Of a stretch of 64,000 nucleotides of DNA, positions 24,899 through 35,581 are shown one piece after another. The stretch lies in contig CAKTXR010000009.1 in assembly GCA_934631025.1 (NCBI GenBank), positions 20,871-84,870 on the forward strand, in the 5' to 3' direction. The notes under the pieces are model-generated. The model was not told the origin of the DNA. It did no database searches and saw only the letters and a list, made by a program, of their open reading frames with translations. Every line of letters starts with the position of its first letter. Within the stretch, counting starts at the first letter, position 1. The DNA is from an uncultured Clostridia bacterium. GTDB lineage: Bacteria > Bacillota > Clostridia > Christensenellales > Aristaeellaceae. Position numbers and translations under genes: made by a program.

Positions 24899-25286
24899 AA
24901 GGGGTTCCTCCTCTTTCCCAAATGCCTTTCAAAAAGTCCATCGATCTGTCTTGGCATCGCTTTGCCGCCCAATCCGGAGATTTACAGGCAATGCCGCGCC
25001 CGCCGAAAAAATCCTTGCGATCCGCTGATCTTTTCCCAATAAAACGCGCGCCTTTCACCGTCAGCCGCAGCCCTCAGTCCGCTTCCTGCGCCGCTTCATC
25101 CCAAATCGATCCCCAATCGCCGCGCCCAGCTGACCCGAATGACAGCCCGCCGCTTCACGTCCTCGCGGCGCATCACGCTTTTGACGCGTTTTGCGCACCA
25201 AATGTTGCATTTCCTCCGCGCGGCGCTCAAAAAAGGACGCATCCTTCGTCATGCACATTCAACATTTTATGCTCATTGTTTTTTTG

Positions 25287-25315
25287 TTGACATTTCTTTC
25301 CATTTATGTTAATGT
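25287..25315 (+). promoter_or_regulatory. Promoter of the ABC exporter gene
   Basis: TTGACA (25287-25292), 17-base spacer, TAATGT (25310-25315). It lies in a locally AT-rich stretch (25255-25320). Nothing else was seen in 24899-25280. Confidence 0.7.
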
Positions 25316-25378
25316 AGTGTCATAAGTCCTGCCGCCCGAACAGGATTGCGATCAAACACAAAAAGGGAGGGGTTCGCC

Positions 25379-27049
25379 TTGAACCACACTCAAAACGTCA
25401 ACCGGATCATCCGCAAAAATCTGCCGCACTTCTGGCTGTACATCGCCATGTCGTTCGCAGTGTCCGTGGTAGTGCGCATACTGGCGCTCCTGCCGGCGCT
25501 GCTGATGAAGCGCATCATCGACGTGTACATTCCCGCGTCGAACGGCAGCGCGGTTATCCGCAACATCGTGCTGCTGGCGGTCGTGGCGCTGGCCAACGGC
25601 GCGATCACGGCGTGGTACCGCAAGACGACGATCGTCACCGGCCGGAACATGGGGCATCTGCTCTTCGCCAAGTGCTTTGAGAAGATCCTCTATCAGCCGA
25701 TGCGCTTTTACGACGAGAACAACTCGGCGGAGGTCGCTTCCTACTGCCGCTCGGAGGCCATGGAATATGTGCTGCTGTGGATCACGGACATTCCGCAGCT
25801 GCTCTCGAGCCTGTGCGTCGGCCTGATCGTCTTTGCGTCGCTGATTAAGATGAACGTCGCCGTCGGCATGATACAGCTGCTCTACATCCCGATGCTGCTG
25901 ATTCCCTGCAAGTTCCTCGCGGACAAGTCGCAGGGCTACGGCGAGCGCATCGCGGCCAACCGCGCCAGGACGAACCAGATCCTCAGCGACACCTTCCGCG
26001 GCATACGCTTCGTCAAGACCATGCTGATCGAGAAGCTCCAGCTGAAGAAGCTCAATCAGGTCAACGACGACACCATTTCCGTCTGGGGCAAGATGGTCGC
26101 GCTGGAAAACGCGCAGGGCATCTGGATGACCACGCTGGTGGACTCGCTCTTTACGGGCGTGACGTTCGGCCTGGGCGCGCTGTATGTGCTCGGCGGCCGG
26201 CTCTCCATCGGCTCGCTGGTGGTGATACTGGGCTTCCTGCCGCAGCTCTTCGACATCATCAAGGGCGTTTCCAAGACCAACTTCAACTACAAGAAGATGC
26301 TCGGCTCCTATGCGAAGCTGTTCGAGATGATCTCCATGGAGGACGAAAGATCAGCGCCGTGCGAGAACAAACCGTTCGTGTTCAATCGCTCCGTGCGCTA
26401 CGATCATGTGGCCTTCCGCTACAGCGAGGCGCGCGGCAGCGTGTTCACCGACTTGACGTTTGAAATCAAACGCGGCGAGTGGGTGGGCATCGTCGGCGAG
26501 AGCGGCGCGGGCAAGAGCACGATGGCCGATCTTTTGCAAAAGTTCTACACGCCCACCGGCGGCCACATCCTGATCGACGACACCGACGTGAGCGCCATCG
26601 ATTCGAACGCGCTGAGGAAGAACATCATCAGCGTCGCGCAGGACACGTTCCTCTTCCCCGGCACGCTGCGCGAGAACCTGCTTTTGGCCAATCCGCAGGC
26701 GGGCGACGACGCGCTGACCGACGCGCTCGCGAAAGTTCGGCTGACCGAGCTATTGCACGAGCTGCCGCACGGTCTGGACGAGGAAATCGGCGAAAACGGC
26801 GTTCAGCTTTCCGGCGGACAGCGCCAGCGGCTGGCCATCGCGCAGGCGCTGCTGCACGGTTGTCAGATCCTGATTCTCGACGAGGTCACGTCGAATCTGG
26901 ACGAAAAGACCGAGAGCGAAATCGCCGATATGCTGAAGGCGCTCAAGGAGAAGGAGAATCTGACGATCCTCTGCATTTCGCACAGGCCGCGCATACTGAC
27001 CTACGCCGACAGAGTTATGACCATCGAGGGCGGCAGGGCCAGACTGTAA
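25379..27049 (+). CDS. ABC transporter, fused permease and ATPase
   Basis: 556-residue half-transporter (exporter type). An N-terminal six-helix membrane domain (about 1-310) contains LPALLMKRIIDVYIP. The ATPase domain (about 330-556) shows Walker A GESGAGKST, Q-loop VAQDTFLFPGT, signature QLSGGQRQRLAIAQ, Walker B ILILDEVTSNLD and H-loop ISHRP. The TTG at 25379 has GGGAGGGG seven bases upstream, so it is chosen over an in-frame TTG at 25346. A single half-gene implies a homodimer. It is not adjacent to a peptide gene, so substrate prediction is not possible. Confidence 0.9.
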   Translation: MNHTQNVNRIIRKNLPHFWLYIAMSFAVSVVVRILALLPALLMKRIIDVYIPASNGSAVIRNIVLLAVVALANGAITAWYRKTTIVTGRNMGHLLFAKCFEKILYQPMRFYDENNSAEVASYCRSEAMEYVLLWITDIPQLLSSLCVGLIVFASLIKMNVAVGMIQLLYIPMLLIPCKFLADKSQGYGERIAANRARTNQILSDTFRGIRFVKTMLIEKLQLKKLNQVNDDTISVWGKMVALENAQGIWMTTLVDSLFTGVTFGLGALYVLGGRLSIGSLVVILGFLPQLFDIIKGVSKTNFNYKKMLGSYAKLFEMISMEDERSAPCENKPFVFNRSVRYDHVAFRYSEARGSVFTDLTFEIKRGEWVGIVGESGAGKSTMADLLQKFYTPTGGHILIDDTDVSAIDSNALRKNIISVAQDTFLFPGTLRENLLLANPQAGDDALTDALAKVRLTELLHELPHGLDEEIGENGVQLSGGQRQRLAIAQALLHGCQILILDEVTSNLDEKTESEIADMLKALKEKENLTILCISHRPRILTYADRVMTIEGGRARL

Positions 27050-27072
27050 GCGCCGGTCAACACCCCACATTT

Positions 27073-27629
27073 CACGCCCTCCGGCTCAGCCGCGGGGCGT
27101 TTTTGCAGCGTACTCGCATTGTTGGAGAGGGTGTTTCCGCTAAAATACGCGCAGCATCGGAATGAAAGCGCGCGGAGCCATTCCTTCCGGACTTCCGCAT
27201 TTCACGTTCAATGCAATCGCCGAGCTTCGCCAGTTAAACAGCCATGCCGATGAGCTGTTTGAGCAGCCGCATTCCGCGCCAGCCAACCGCCGCTTATCCG
27301 AACCAACCAGCCGAGCGGGCGCGCCGCCAAGCCGTCAAATTGCGCTGGTCAAGCCGTTCAACATCCCAATTCCACGCCCTCCGGCTGAGCCGCGGGGGTG
27401 TTTTTACGGCGCACTCGCATTGTGGAGAGGGTGTTTCCGCGAAAATACGCGCAGCATCGGAATGGATGCACGCTAAGCCATTCCTTCCGGAATTCCGCAT
27501 TTCACGTTCAATGCAATCGCCGAGCTTCGCCAGCCAAACAGCCATGCCGATGAGCTGTTTCAAAAGCCGCATTCCGCGCCAGCCAACCGCCGCTTATCCG
27601 AACCAACCAGCCGAGCGGGCGCGCCGCAG
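27073..27629 (+). repeat. Direct tandem duplication, period 300 bases
   Basis: CACGCCCTCCGGCT at 27073 recurs at 27373, and the following about 255 bases match closely, including TGGAGAGGGTGTTTCCGC, TACGCGCAGCATCGGAATG, CATTCCTTCCGGA, GCCATGCCGATGAGCTGTTT and CAACCAGCCGAGCGGGCGCG. The two units differ by scattered substitutions and one base near CATTG(T)TGGAG. Each holds an ORF fragment but no convincing gene with a ribosome site. 27630-27850 shows nothing recognisable. Confidence 0.8.
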
Positions 27630-27849
27630 CATTGCAATGCACTCAGGCCGCCGTCAAACGTCATTTTCCTCGGCCAATCAGCCGCATTGACGGCGGTACA
27701 CAGCATTTCCACAATTCATCTCAAATCCACGAACCTGTACCGCCAGACAAGCCATTTCGTCCGCGGCATCGCAGAACGTTCAAATTCAAGCGCCGCTTCT
27801 CACGCTCAATCTTCCGCGCCGTCACAGCGAAATTGCCGTTCCTTCAGAG

Positions 27850-27888
27850 CACAAAAAAAAGAAGCCCGCCGCAGCCGACGAGCTTCAC
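27850..27888 (-). terminator. Terminator of the tRNA operon
   Basis: Reverse strand GAAGCTCGTCG...CGGCGGGCTTC hairpin followed by TTTTTTTT, directly after tRNA-Leu. Confidence 0.85.
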
Positions 27889-27889
27889 A

Positions 27890-27970
27890 TGCTGAAGACG
27901 GGACTCGAACCCGTACGGATCGCTCCGAGAGATTTTAAGTCTCCTGCGTCTGCCATTTCGCCACTCCAGC
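27890..27970 (-). tRNA. tRNA-Leu (anticodon TAA)
   Basis: 81 nt. The acceptor GCTGGAG pairs with CTTCAGC, the anticodon loop is CTTAAAA, the T loop is GGTTCGAGTCC, and it has a class II variable arm. CCA is not encoded (the next bases are TGT). Confidence 0.93.
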
Positions 27971-28340
27971 CTATCCTGTTTTATGTCATGCGCCGCGAGA
28001 TTATCCCGCTCCGCCCGATACGTTCATCCATCGTTCCCGCATACGTCGCGCACGCCGTCAAAGGCAGCGCCGCATCCGAAAAATCCGCAGCAGCAGTAAA
28101 ATCTCCCGCCTGCCCGACCGGAGTATCGCGTTCGGCGCAGGCACGCTGCGTTCTATCAAGCCCATCGCCACAGCCGTTCAGACAGTTGATCGAACCAGCG
28201 AATATACTTTGCCGCGACCACGACCGGCCAGTTCAGAACAGGCTGCTTCTTCCGTGAGATCCACTACAAACGTCCCGTCTGCGCCAGCGTTCGTGCGCAT
28301 CGCCGCTTCAGACAGGTCGAAAAACCATGCGGGATACATC

Positions 28341-28376
28341 AAAAAAATCAGATCCGAACGAATTCGGATCTGATCA
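28341..28376 (-). terminator. Terminator after tRNA-Cys
   Basis: TCAGATCCGAA...TTCGGATCTGA hairpin followed by TTTTTTT on the reverse strand. It separates tRNA-Cys from tRNA-Leu by a 400-base stretch (27971-28340) in which no gene was seen, so tRNA-Leu may have its own promoter or depend on readthrough. Confidence 0.85.
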
Positions 28377-28377
28377 A

Positions 28378-28452
28378 TGGAGGCACCATCCGGATTCGGA
28401 CCGGAGCATCAGGATTTTGCAGACCCTTGCCTTACCACTTGGCTATGGTGCC
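28378..28452 (-). tRNA. tRNA-Cys (anticodon GCA)
   Basis: Acceptor GGCACCA pairs with TGGTGCC, the anticodon loop is CTGCAAA, and CCA is encoded. Confidence 0.94.
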
Positions 28453-28463
28453 ATATTATAAAT

Positions 28464-28539
28464 TGGAGCGGTAGACGAGACTCGGACTCGCGACCTCCAC
28501 CTTGGCAAGGTGGCGCTCTACCAACTGAGCTACTACCGC
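28464..28539 (-). tRNA. tRNA-Gly (anticodon GCC)
   Basis: Acceptor GCGGTAG pairs with CTACCGC, the anticodon loop contains TTGCCAA, and CCA is encoded. Confidence 0.94.
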
Positions 28540-28547
28540 ATAAAGTA

Positions 28548-28620
28548 TGCCTTGGGGCGGAGTCGAACCACCGACACGCAGATTTTCAGTCTACTGCTCT
28601 ACCAGCTGAGCTACCAAGGC
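28548..28620 (-). tRNA. tRNA-Phe (anticodon GAA)
   Basis: Acceptor GCCTTGG pairs with CCAAGGC, and the anticodon loop is CTGAAAA. CCA is not encoded. Confidence 0.94.
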
Positions 28621-28623
28621 ATA

Positions 28624-28699
28624 TGGCGACCCGGAAGGGGCTCGAACCCTCGACCTCCAGCGTGACAGGCTGGCGTACTAACCAACTGTACTACCGGGC
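28624..28699 (-). tRNA. tRNA-Asp (anticodon GTC)
   Basis: Acceptor GGCCCGG pairs with CCGGGTC, the anticodon loop is CTGTCAC, and CCA is encoded. Confidence 0.94.
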
Positions 28700-28710
28700 C
28701 ACATTTGTGA

Positions 28711-28784
28711 ATGGGAACAACAGGGCTCGAACCTGTGACCCTCTGCTTGTAAGGCAGATGCTCTCCCAACTGAGCTATGCTCCC
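28711..28784 (-). tRNA. tRNA-Val (anticodon TAC)
   Basis: Acceptor GGGAGCA pairs with TGTTCCC, and the anticodon loop is CTTACAA. CCA is not encoded. It is the first tRNA of the operon. Confidence 0.94.
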
Positions 28785-28842
28785 ACGTTCGCAGCATTCT
28801 GTTGCCGTTTCCCTCGCACGCATCATCGCGGCGACAAGAGAT

Positions 28843-28871
28843 ATAATACACTATGCCGCGCATTTTGTCAA
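28843..28871 (-). promoter_or_regulatory. Promoter of the tRNA operon
   Basis: Reverse strand TTGACA (28866-28871), 17-base spacer, TATTAT (28843-28848). Confidence 0.8.
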
Positions 28872-29029
28872 TACCTTTTTTCAAAAAAATCCCGCTTTTT
28901 TCCGCGTTCGCCCGTGTGAATCCCAATCCCCCCCTTCAGGAGAGCCGAGCGGCCGCTGCGCCCAAGGATATATCCTCAAATCAAGATCATTGCTTCAATC
29001 GCGAATCATCTCATCCCCGTCCTGCCATA

Positions 29030-29338
29030 TCAATTTCCGTTTACTGGCCGCTGTCTCATTTCTTTCTCCGCAAGCATTTCAAACTGCTTTTCCAAATTGT
29101 AACGAATATCCCCCTCCATCGCCTGAGCAAAGGGACGAACGACCGTCGTTTCCAGCATTACAATCGCGTCGCAAATTTCAGGGTATTTCACATTGTTTTT
29201 CAGAATCTGCCTTTGCGCGGAATCGCGGTCAAAGGGCTGCTTTTGAATCTCATTCAATGTATCCAGAATGTCCTGCTCCAGCGGCGTAATCTGCTTTGTC
29301 TGCCGCAATCCTTCAATCAACAGGCTGAAATCCATCAT
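29030..29338 (-). CDS. Small helical protein, unknown
   Basis: 102 residues, predicted mostly helical and soluble, charged (LEQDILDTLNEIQKQ, YNLEKQFEMLAEKEMRQR). Not recognised. The start at 29338 has GGAGGG seven bases upstream; a second ATG follows at once. It lies just downstream of, and in the same direction as, the surface-protein gene (125 bases away), with no obvious terminator between them. Confidence 0.6.
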   Translation of the reverse strand: MMDFSLLIEGLRQTKQITPLEQDILDTLNEIQKQPFDRDSAQRQILKNNVKYPEICDAIVMLETTVVRPFAQAMEGDIRYNLEKQFEMLAEKEMRQRPVNGN

Positions 29339-29463
29339 TTTTTCCCTCCTTCATCGCCGTTCAAAATCCTTTCAACGCCCCGTATTAGAAGCATGAAGAG
29401 CATTATACGACAGCGGCGGGGGTATGTCCGCAGTATCCGAACATATCCCCCGCCGCATCCGTA

Positions 29464-32400
29464 TTACTTCAGCTGATAGCGCACGAGCTTGCGTGTCGCC
29501 ACTTCACGCGTGCTGGACGCCGTATAGACCGTATCGGACCATGCAGACCACGCGCCGACATTGGCCTTCTGGCTGGACGTGCGCGTCGCATAGCGATAGC
29601 CGGTTCTCGCGCTGCCGCCGTCCGTCCACGCGAACATTCTCGTATAAGCGCCTGTATCAAGGCAGGTTCTGCCCGTTCCATACCAGTTCGAGGTTCCGCT
29701 GCTCCACGGCGTCGTGCTCCACACAATATGATGATCCGTAGACTGAATGTTATCGCCGCCGCATCCGTCGCCGGGACCCCATGTCTTGGAGCAGTCGATC
29801 GCCAGGCCGGAATAGACGTGCCAGTGCCGTCCGCAATTCGGGCACTGGAACCAGTACCATCCGTAGACCGTCGCGCTTTCTTCCTTCTTGAGATCGGACG
29901 TCGATTCCCGCGTCGTCGTCCAGTCGCCCCAGCTGCTCCAGTCCGAATAAACCGTAGTGTAGGTCGTGTCTCTGTACTGATACTGCGTCTTGGAATCGAC
30001 GATGCGCGCATTGCTCGGCACGGAGGATTCCGTTACCCAGCCGGAGTACGCATTCGCCGTCCACTGCGCATACAATGTCACGGACGAGGTAAAGGTCGTA
30101 GTCGTCGCTATCTTCGTACCGCCCGAAGCCGCCGTGTACCAGCCGTTGAAGGTATAATAGTCCCGTGTGGGCACGGGCAGCGTCCCGATGGCGTCGCCGC
30201 AGTTCAGCGTCCTGCTGCCCGTCGTGCATACGCCGCCGTTTGCGTTATAGGTGATTGTACACGTTTTCCGCGTCCATTGCGCATACAGCGTCGTCGCCCC
30301 GTCGAACTCCGTCGTGGCTTCCGCTTTTACGCCGCCCGAGGCCGCCGTGTACCAGCCGTTGAAGGTATAGTTTTCTCGCGAGGCGGCAGGCAGCGTCCCG
30401 ATGGCCTGGCCTTCATAGACGTTCATGCTGGCCGTATTGCAGCTTCCGCCGTTTGCGTTGAAGGTGATCACGCTGTACCATTTCGCATGGAGCGTCAGCG
30501 ATCCGATCGAGTCGTTGACGACGGTATCCTCGTTCACCGGCGAATCGCCTTCGTCATACCAGCCGTCAAAGCTGTATCCATTCCTTGTCGGGACAGGCAG
30601 CGTTCCCAGCGGCTTTCCGACCTCCGCCGTAAAGCCCTCCGTCCCGCATTTTCCGCCGCGCGCATCCAGCGTTACGGTGAAACGCCCCTTGGGATCGCAG
30701 TGATACAGGCCGTTCGTCTCGGCATACTGCGCCGCATAGCTGCCATCCTCCGCGACGATGCAGAAATACTGCGTATCGCAGCCCTCAAAGGCGTCGTCAG
30801 CGATAGAATTGACGTCCTTGGGAATCGATACAAGCAGCAGCTCTCCGCAGCCCGCAAAAGCGCGGGAACCGATTCGCGTCGTTCCATCGGGTATGACGAT
30901 CTGCTGCATATCCGCGCCGACAAAAGCTTCGTCATCGATCGTTTTCAGCGCGTTCGGCAGCGCCAGTATGCGATCGCTGCCCACGCTCTTCTGCGGCAGC
31001 ATTATTTCATTGCAGGTTCTGCAGCGGAGGCCGATACTCAGGCCGTTCTCGGTCTTTGTCGCCAATATCGGACGATCCATCGCGATCGTATGGCTGTGCG
31101 CCTCGTTGACCGTAACCGTACACACTGCGGAAACGCCGCTTCCATCCGTCGCGCTGCATACAATTTTCGCCGTGCCGGGGCCGACGGCGGTTACTGTGCC
31201 GTTCGAAACCGTCGCAACGCTCTCATTGCTCGTCGTCCATGCGGGCGCGGGATTGTCGGCATTGCCCGGCAGAACCGTTGCGGTCAGCGTCTGCGCATCT
31301 CCCATTTCCATGGTCAGCTCCGTCTGGGAAAGCGAGATCTGCGTCACATAGATCTTGTCCCTCTGCCAAACCGCATAAAGCGTAACGCCGGAATTGTTCG
31401 TATAGCTGTCGCCCGGCTGATACTGCGCGGCCGTCGCCGTGGACGTAGTTGCCCAGCCCATAAAGGTATAGCCGCTGCGGGTGGGCTTGACAGAGGACAG
31501 CGTCAGCGCGGCATTCTTCACCTTCGTCTGCGCCGCGGGCGCGCCCGTGCCGCCGTTGGCATTGAAGCTGACTGTGTAGGTCGTGGAGAAACTCAAAACG
31601 ACTTTGACAGACGAATCGGAAATCGTTCCTTTGGTCGATCCCGAGTAGACGCCGTTATACTGATGTCCCGCCAGCGCTTTAATATCCCGAATTTCATAGG
31701 TTGTCCCAACGGGATGCTGCGTACAATAGTCGCTTATATCATCGCCTACACAAGTTCCGTTAATATATAGATCAAACGTTCCGTAGGAATCGATATTTCC
31801 CGACTCTTTTCCGTCCAGCCAGCCATTCACGTCAACATAGTATTTAGGTGTTTCATATTCTTTTCCGGCCGTCGTTGTCGATGTCGAGCCAGAACTCACG
31901 ACCTCAAAAGTCATCGGCAAAGTCAAACTTCGCCCTGCTGAATCCTTTCCGACGAGTTCCCATGTATAAGTGCCTGTGCCGTAGCCCTTTGAATAGATAT
32001 ATGAAAACCGCACACCATTATCTGCACCGCTGTAATCATCAAGACCTTTTATCGCATATGATTTTCCAGAGATCGTTTTCGTACAAGAAGATACGGTTGC
32101 TCCATCCGAATTGCGGTAAATGCGACTTGAAATACTTGTCAATTCAACGTCAGAGGCAAGGATGCCCGTGGTAAGACTCCAACCAGAAGAACTCGCCACC
32201 CATCTTTGGGGATAAGCAACGTTAGCAAATTGAAGAGTATCCGCATCAGATACTTCCCTCGTATACAGAACCGCTCCAATAATTCCGCCATAGTATGTGT
32301 TGTATCTATTAAGATAGTCAGACAATGTCAACACCTGTGGTTGCCCTTCTGAATATCCGTAACCATCAAAGCTCTCAGAAAAATAAACTTTTCCATCAAC

Positions 32401-32838
32401 AATTGCATGAATAAAATTTGTATGGCCATACCCAGGTGAACTAGCCGAATGATTGTACTGATGAACAAAGCTTACAACAATGTTTGTAACCTCTGATCCG
32501 TATTCGCTTACTATTGTATTCAATGCGTCTCTGCCTGCATATTTCTTCTGAATATAGCCGCTTGGAGTTACAGCATCGGCTGTCATACAATAAAATATTT
32601 CATTTCCATTGTAAGAACCGCTTCCAACATAACCAATTCCCAGCGCATCCAACTGATAAAGGACATATCGCCCACAGTAACCGCTAAAGCTGCCTCCATT
32701 TCTGTTCTTGCATACCGTATATATGTTTTTTATTTGTGATGAATAGTCTGTGGCAAACGCACTGCCATTCACCATGGCAAGCAATAAGGTTAAAACAACC
32801 ACTGCCATCAAACCGATCCTGAGCATCCTTTTCATCAT
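29464..32838 (-). CDS. Large secreted surface protein with InlB-type repeats, Big_2 and leucine-rich repeats
   Basis: 1124 residues. A signal peptide (MMKRMLRIGLMAVVVLTLLL ... SAFA) is followed by an N-terminal domain (about 30-215) with FSGYCGRYVLYQL and GHTNFIHAIVDGKVYFSES, a Cys/His arrangement resembling papain-like or amidase folds (tentative). Then come an Ig-like segment, one InlB-type repeat (FNANGGTG...GYTFMGW), a Big_2 domain (MEMGDAQTLTATVLPG), BspA-type leucine-rich repeats (IVIPDGTTRIGSRAFAGC) and three further InlB-type repeats (NGWYTAASGG). The C-terminus has a zinc-ribbon-like CPNCGRHWH and no LPXTG motif. Start 32838 follows GGAGGA. The first 800 bases are visibly more AT-rich than the rest, suggesting mosaic origin. 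Probably a host- or glycan-facing protein. Confidence 0.8.
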   Translation of the reverse strand: MMKRMLRIGLMAVVVLTLLLAMVNGSAFATDYSSQIKNIYTVCKNRNGGSFSGYCGRYVLYQLDALGIGYVGSGSYNGNEIFYCMTADAVTPSGYIQKKYAGRDALNTIVSEYGSEVTNIVVSFVHQYNHSASSPGYGHTNFIHAIVDGKVYFSESFDGYGYSEGQPQVLTLSDYLNRYNTYYGGIIGAVLYTREVSDADTLQFANVAYPQRWVASSSGWSLTTGILASDVELTSISSRIYRNSDGATVSSCTKTISGKSYAIKGLDDYSGADNGVRFSYIYSKGYGTGTYTWELVGKDSAGRSLTLPMTFEVVSSGSTSTTTAGKEYETPKYYVDVNGWLDGKESGNIDSYGTFDLYINGTCVGDDISDYCTQHPVGTTYEIRDIKALAGHQYNGVYSGSTKGTISDSSVKVVLSFSTTYTVSFNANGGTGAPAAQTKVKNAALTLSSVKPTRSGYTFMGWATTSTATAAQYQPGDSYTNNSGVTLYAVWQRDKIYVTQISLSQTELTMEMGDAQTLTATVLPGNADNPAPAWTTSNESVATVSNGTVTAVGPGTAKIVCSATDGSGVSAVCTVTVNEAHSHTIAMDRPILATKTENGLSIGLRCRTCNEIMLPQKSVGSDRILALPNALKTIDDEAFVGADMQQIVIPDGTTRIGSRAFAGCGELLLVSIPKDVNSIADDAFEGCDTQYFCIVAEDGSYAAQYAETNGLYHCDPKGRFTVTLDARGGKCGTEGFTAEVGKPLGTLPVPTRNGYSFDGWYDEGDSPVNEDTVVNDSIGSLTLHAKWYSVITFNANGGSCNTASMNVYEGQAIGTLPAASRENYTFNGWYTAASGGVKAEATTEFDGATTLYAQWTRKTCTITYNANGGVCTTGSRTLNCGDAIGTLPVPTRDYYTFNGWYTAASGGTKIATTTTFTSSVTLYAQWTANAYSGWVTESSVPSNARIVDSKTQYQYRDTTYTTVYSDWSSWGDWTTTRESTSDLKKEESATVYGWYWFQCPNCGRHWHVYSGLAIDCSKTWGPGDGCGGDNIQSTDHHIVWSTTPWSSGTSNWYGTGRTCLDTGAYTRMFAWTDGGSARTGYRYATRTSSQKANVGAWSAWSDTVYTASSTREVATRKLVRYQLK

Positions 32839-32916
32839 ACATTCCTCCTCTGTTGTTCTATCACTTCGATCAGTACGCCCATCGATCGCAAATCGCAAGC
32901 AATTCATTTGCCATAT

Positions 32917-32945
32917 ATTTTAACACATCTACATTGAAAGCGCAA
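32917..32945 (-). promoter_or_regulatory. Promoter of the surface-protein gene
   Basis: Reverse strand TTGCGC (32940-32945), 17-base spacer, TAAAAT (32917-32922). It lies in an AT-rich 320-base gap (32839-33162) with no other feature. Confidence 0.6.
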
Positions 32946-33162
32946 TCGTGCTTTGACGATTTAACAAAAATACAGTGTCATGAAGTATTTTATATTATGT
33001 TCTTTTCTAATCAAGTCACAAAACAGTCATATCAATCCGACCGTTCGCATCATCCTGATGCCTTTCATTACGCACGAGACCCTCGCCATATAAAAAAACA
33101 GCACAGCCGCCGAAGCGACTATGCCGTATTTTCCCAATATTATGAACTTACCAAGCCACGGG

Positions 33163-34752
<1,590 letters not shown>

Positions 34753-34965
34753 GACCGTTTCCTCTCGCTTCCTGATATTATATAGTAGATTTTTCCCACG
34801 CCGCCGCTTTTTCCGGCCAAAAAGGATTCGCCGCGTCTTAAGCCTGTTTTCTACGCGTCCCCTGACATAAAAAGCGCAGCGCACGCCCCCGCGCGGAGGA
34901 AAGGCACGCTCTCCCCCGTGCAAAGGCGCTGCCGGACGGGGCGATCCTCCCGTCCGAATTACAGC

Positions 34966-35418
34966 TTACTTATTCTCTTCGGCCGGCTCGTCGGTCTTTT
35001 CTTCGGACGCGCAGCCGCACGCGCACTTTTCCGCGGGCGCTTCTTCAGCGTCCTCGGTCTGGCCGCAGCAGCAGGGTTCCTCGGCTTCGTCGGTCTTTTC
35101 GTCGGCGGGCGCGGCCTTGCGGGCCTCCTCGGCGGCGCGGATGCGCTCCTTGAGGGCGGCGAGAGCGTCGTCGTCCATGTCGTCCACGGCGCTCATGAGA
35201 TCGTCCGAGGGCGTGACGACGTGTACGGTCACGTTGTCGCGGATGGCCTCCTTGACGTTGCGCTTCAGCTCCTCGTTGAGCACCTTGCCCTGCTCGACGG
35301 TCAGCTCGCCCTTCTTCACGAGGTCATGCAGCATGCTCTCGCCCTTTTCCTTCGTCACGGCGGCGGCTCCGATGCCGGCCAGTATCAGCTTGCGAATGCT
35401 TTCTCCCAGTTGATCCAT
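34966..35418 (-). CDS. Phasin-like helical protein with a cysteine-rich acidic tail
   Basis: 150 residues. The N-terminal region (about 1-100) resembles small phasin-like proteins of Bacillota: MDQLGESIRKLILAGIGAAA then KEKGESMLHDLVKKGELTVE, amphipathic helices. The tail (about 105-150) is acidic and holds two cysteine clusters, EEPCCCGQ and EKCACGCASEE, which could bind metal. Start 35418 has AAGGAGAG upstream. It lies upstream of the ABC1/UbiB kinase gene, on the same strand. No PHA synthesis genes are present, so granule binding is not implied. Confidence 0.7.
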   Translation of the reverse strand: MDQLGESIRKLILAGIGAAAVTKEKGESMLHDLVKKGELTVEQGKVLNEELKRNVKEAIRDNVTVHVVTPSDDLMSAVDDMDDDALAALKERIRAAEEARKAAPADEKTDEAEEPCCCGQTEDAEEAPAEKCACGCASEEKTDEPAEENK

Positions 35419-35521
35419 GATTTTTCTCTCCTTTCGCGTCCAGCGGACGGTTATGCTTATTATGTTCTTTCCGCGCCGCGCAAATCCTGCCGGAGAGGGA
35501 ATTTTTACCATGCGCGGCCTG

Positions 35522-35562
35522 AAAAATCAAAGCGCCGCCATATTTTCAGCGACGCTTTGAAC
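35522..35562 (-). terminator. Intrinsic terminator of putP
   Basis: Reverse strand TTCAAAGCGTCGC...GGCGGCGCTTTGA hairpin followed by TTTTTC, 20 bases after the putP stop. Confidence 0.8.
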
Positions 35563-35581
35563 CCTTTGATATTTGCTTTTT

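Noticed and set aside
28377..28919. 180-codon open frame across the tRNA cluster
   Set aside because: It runs antisense through five tRNA genes and has no ribosome site.
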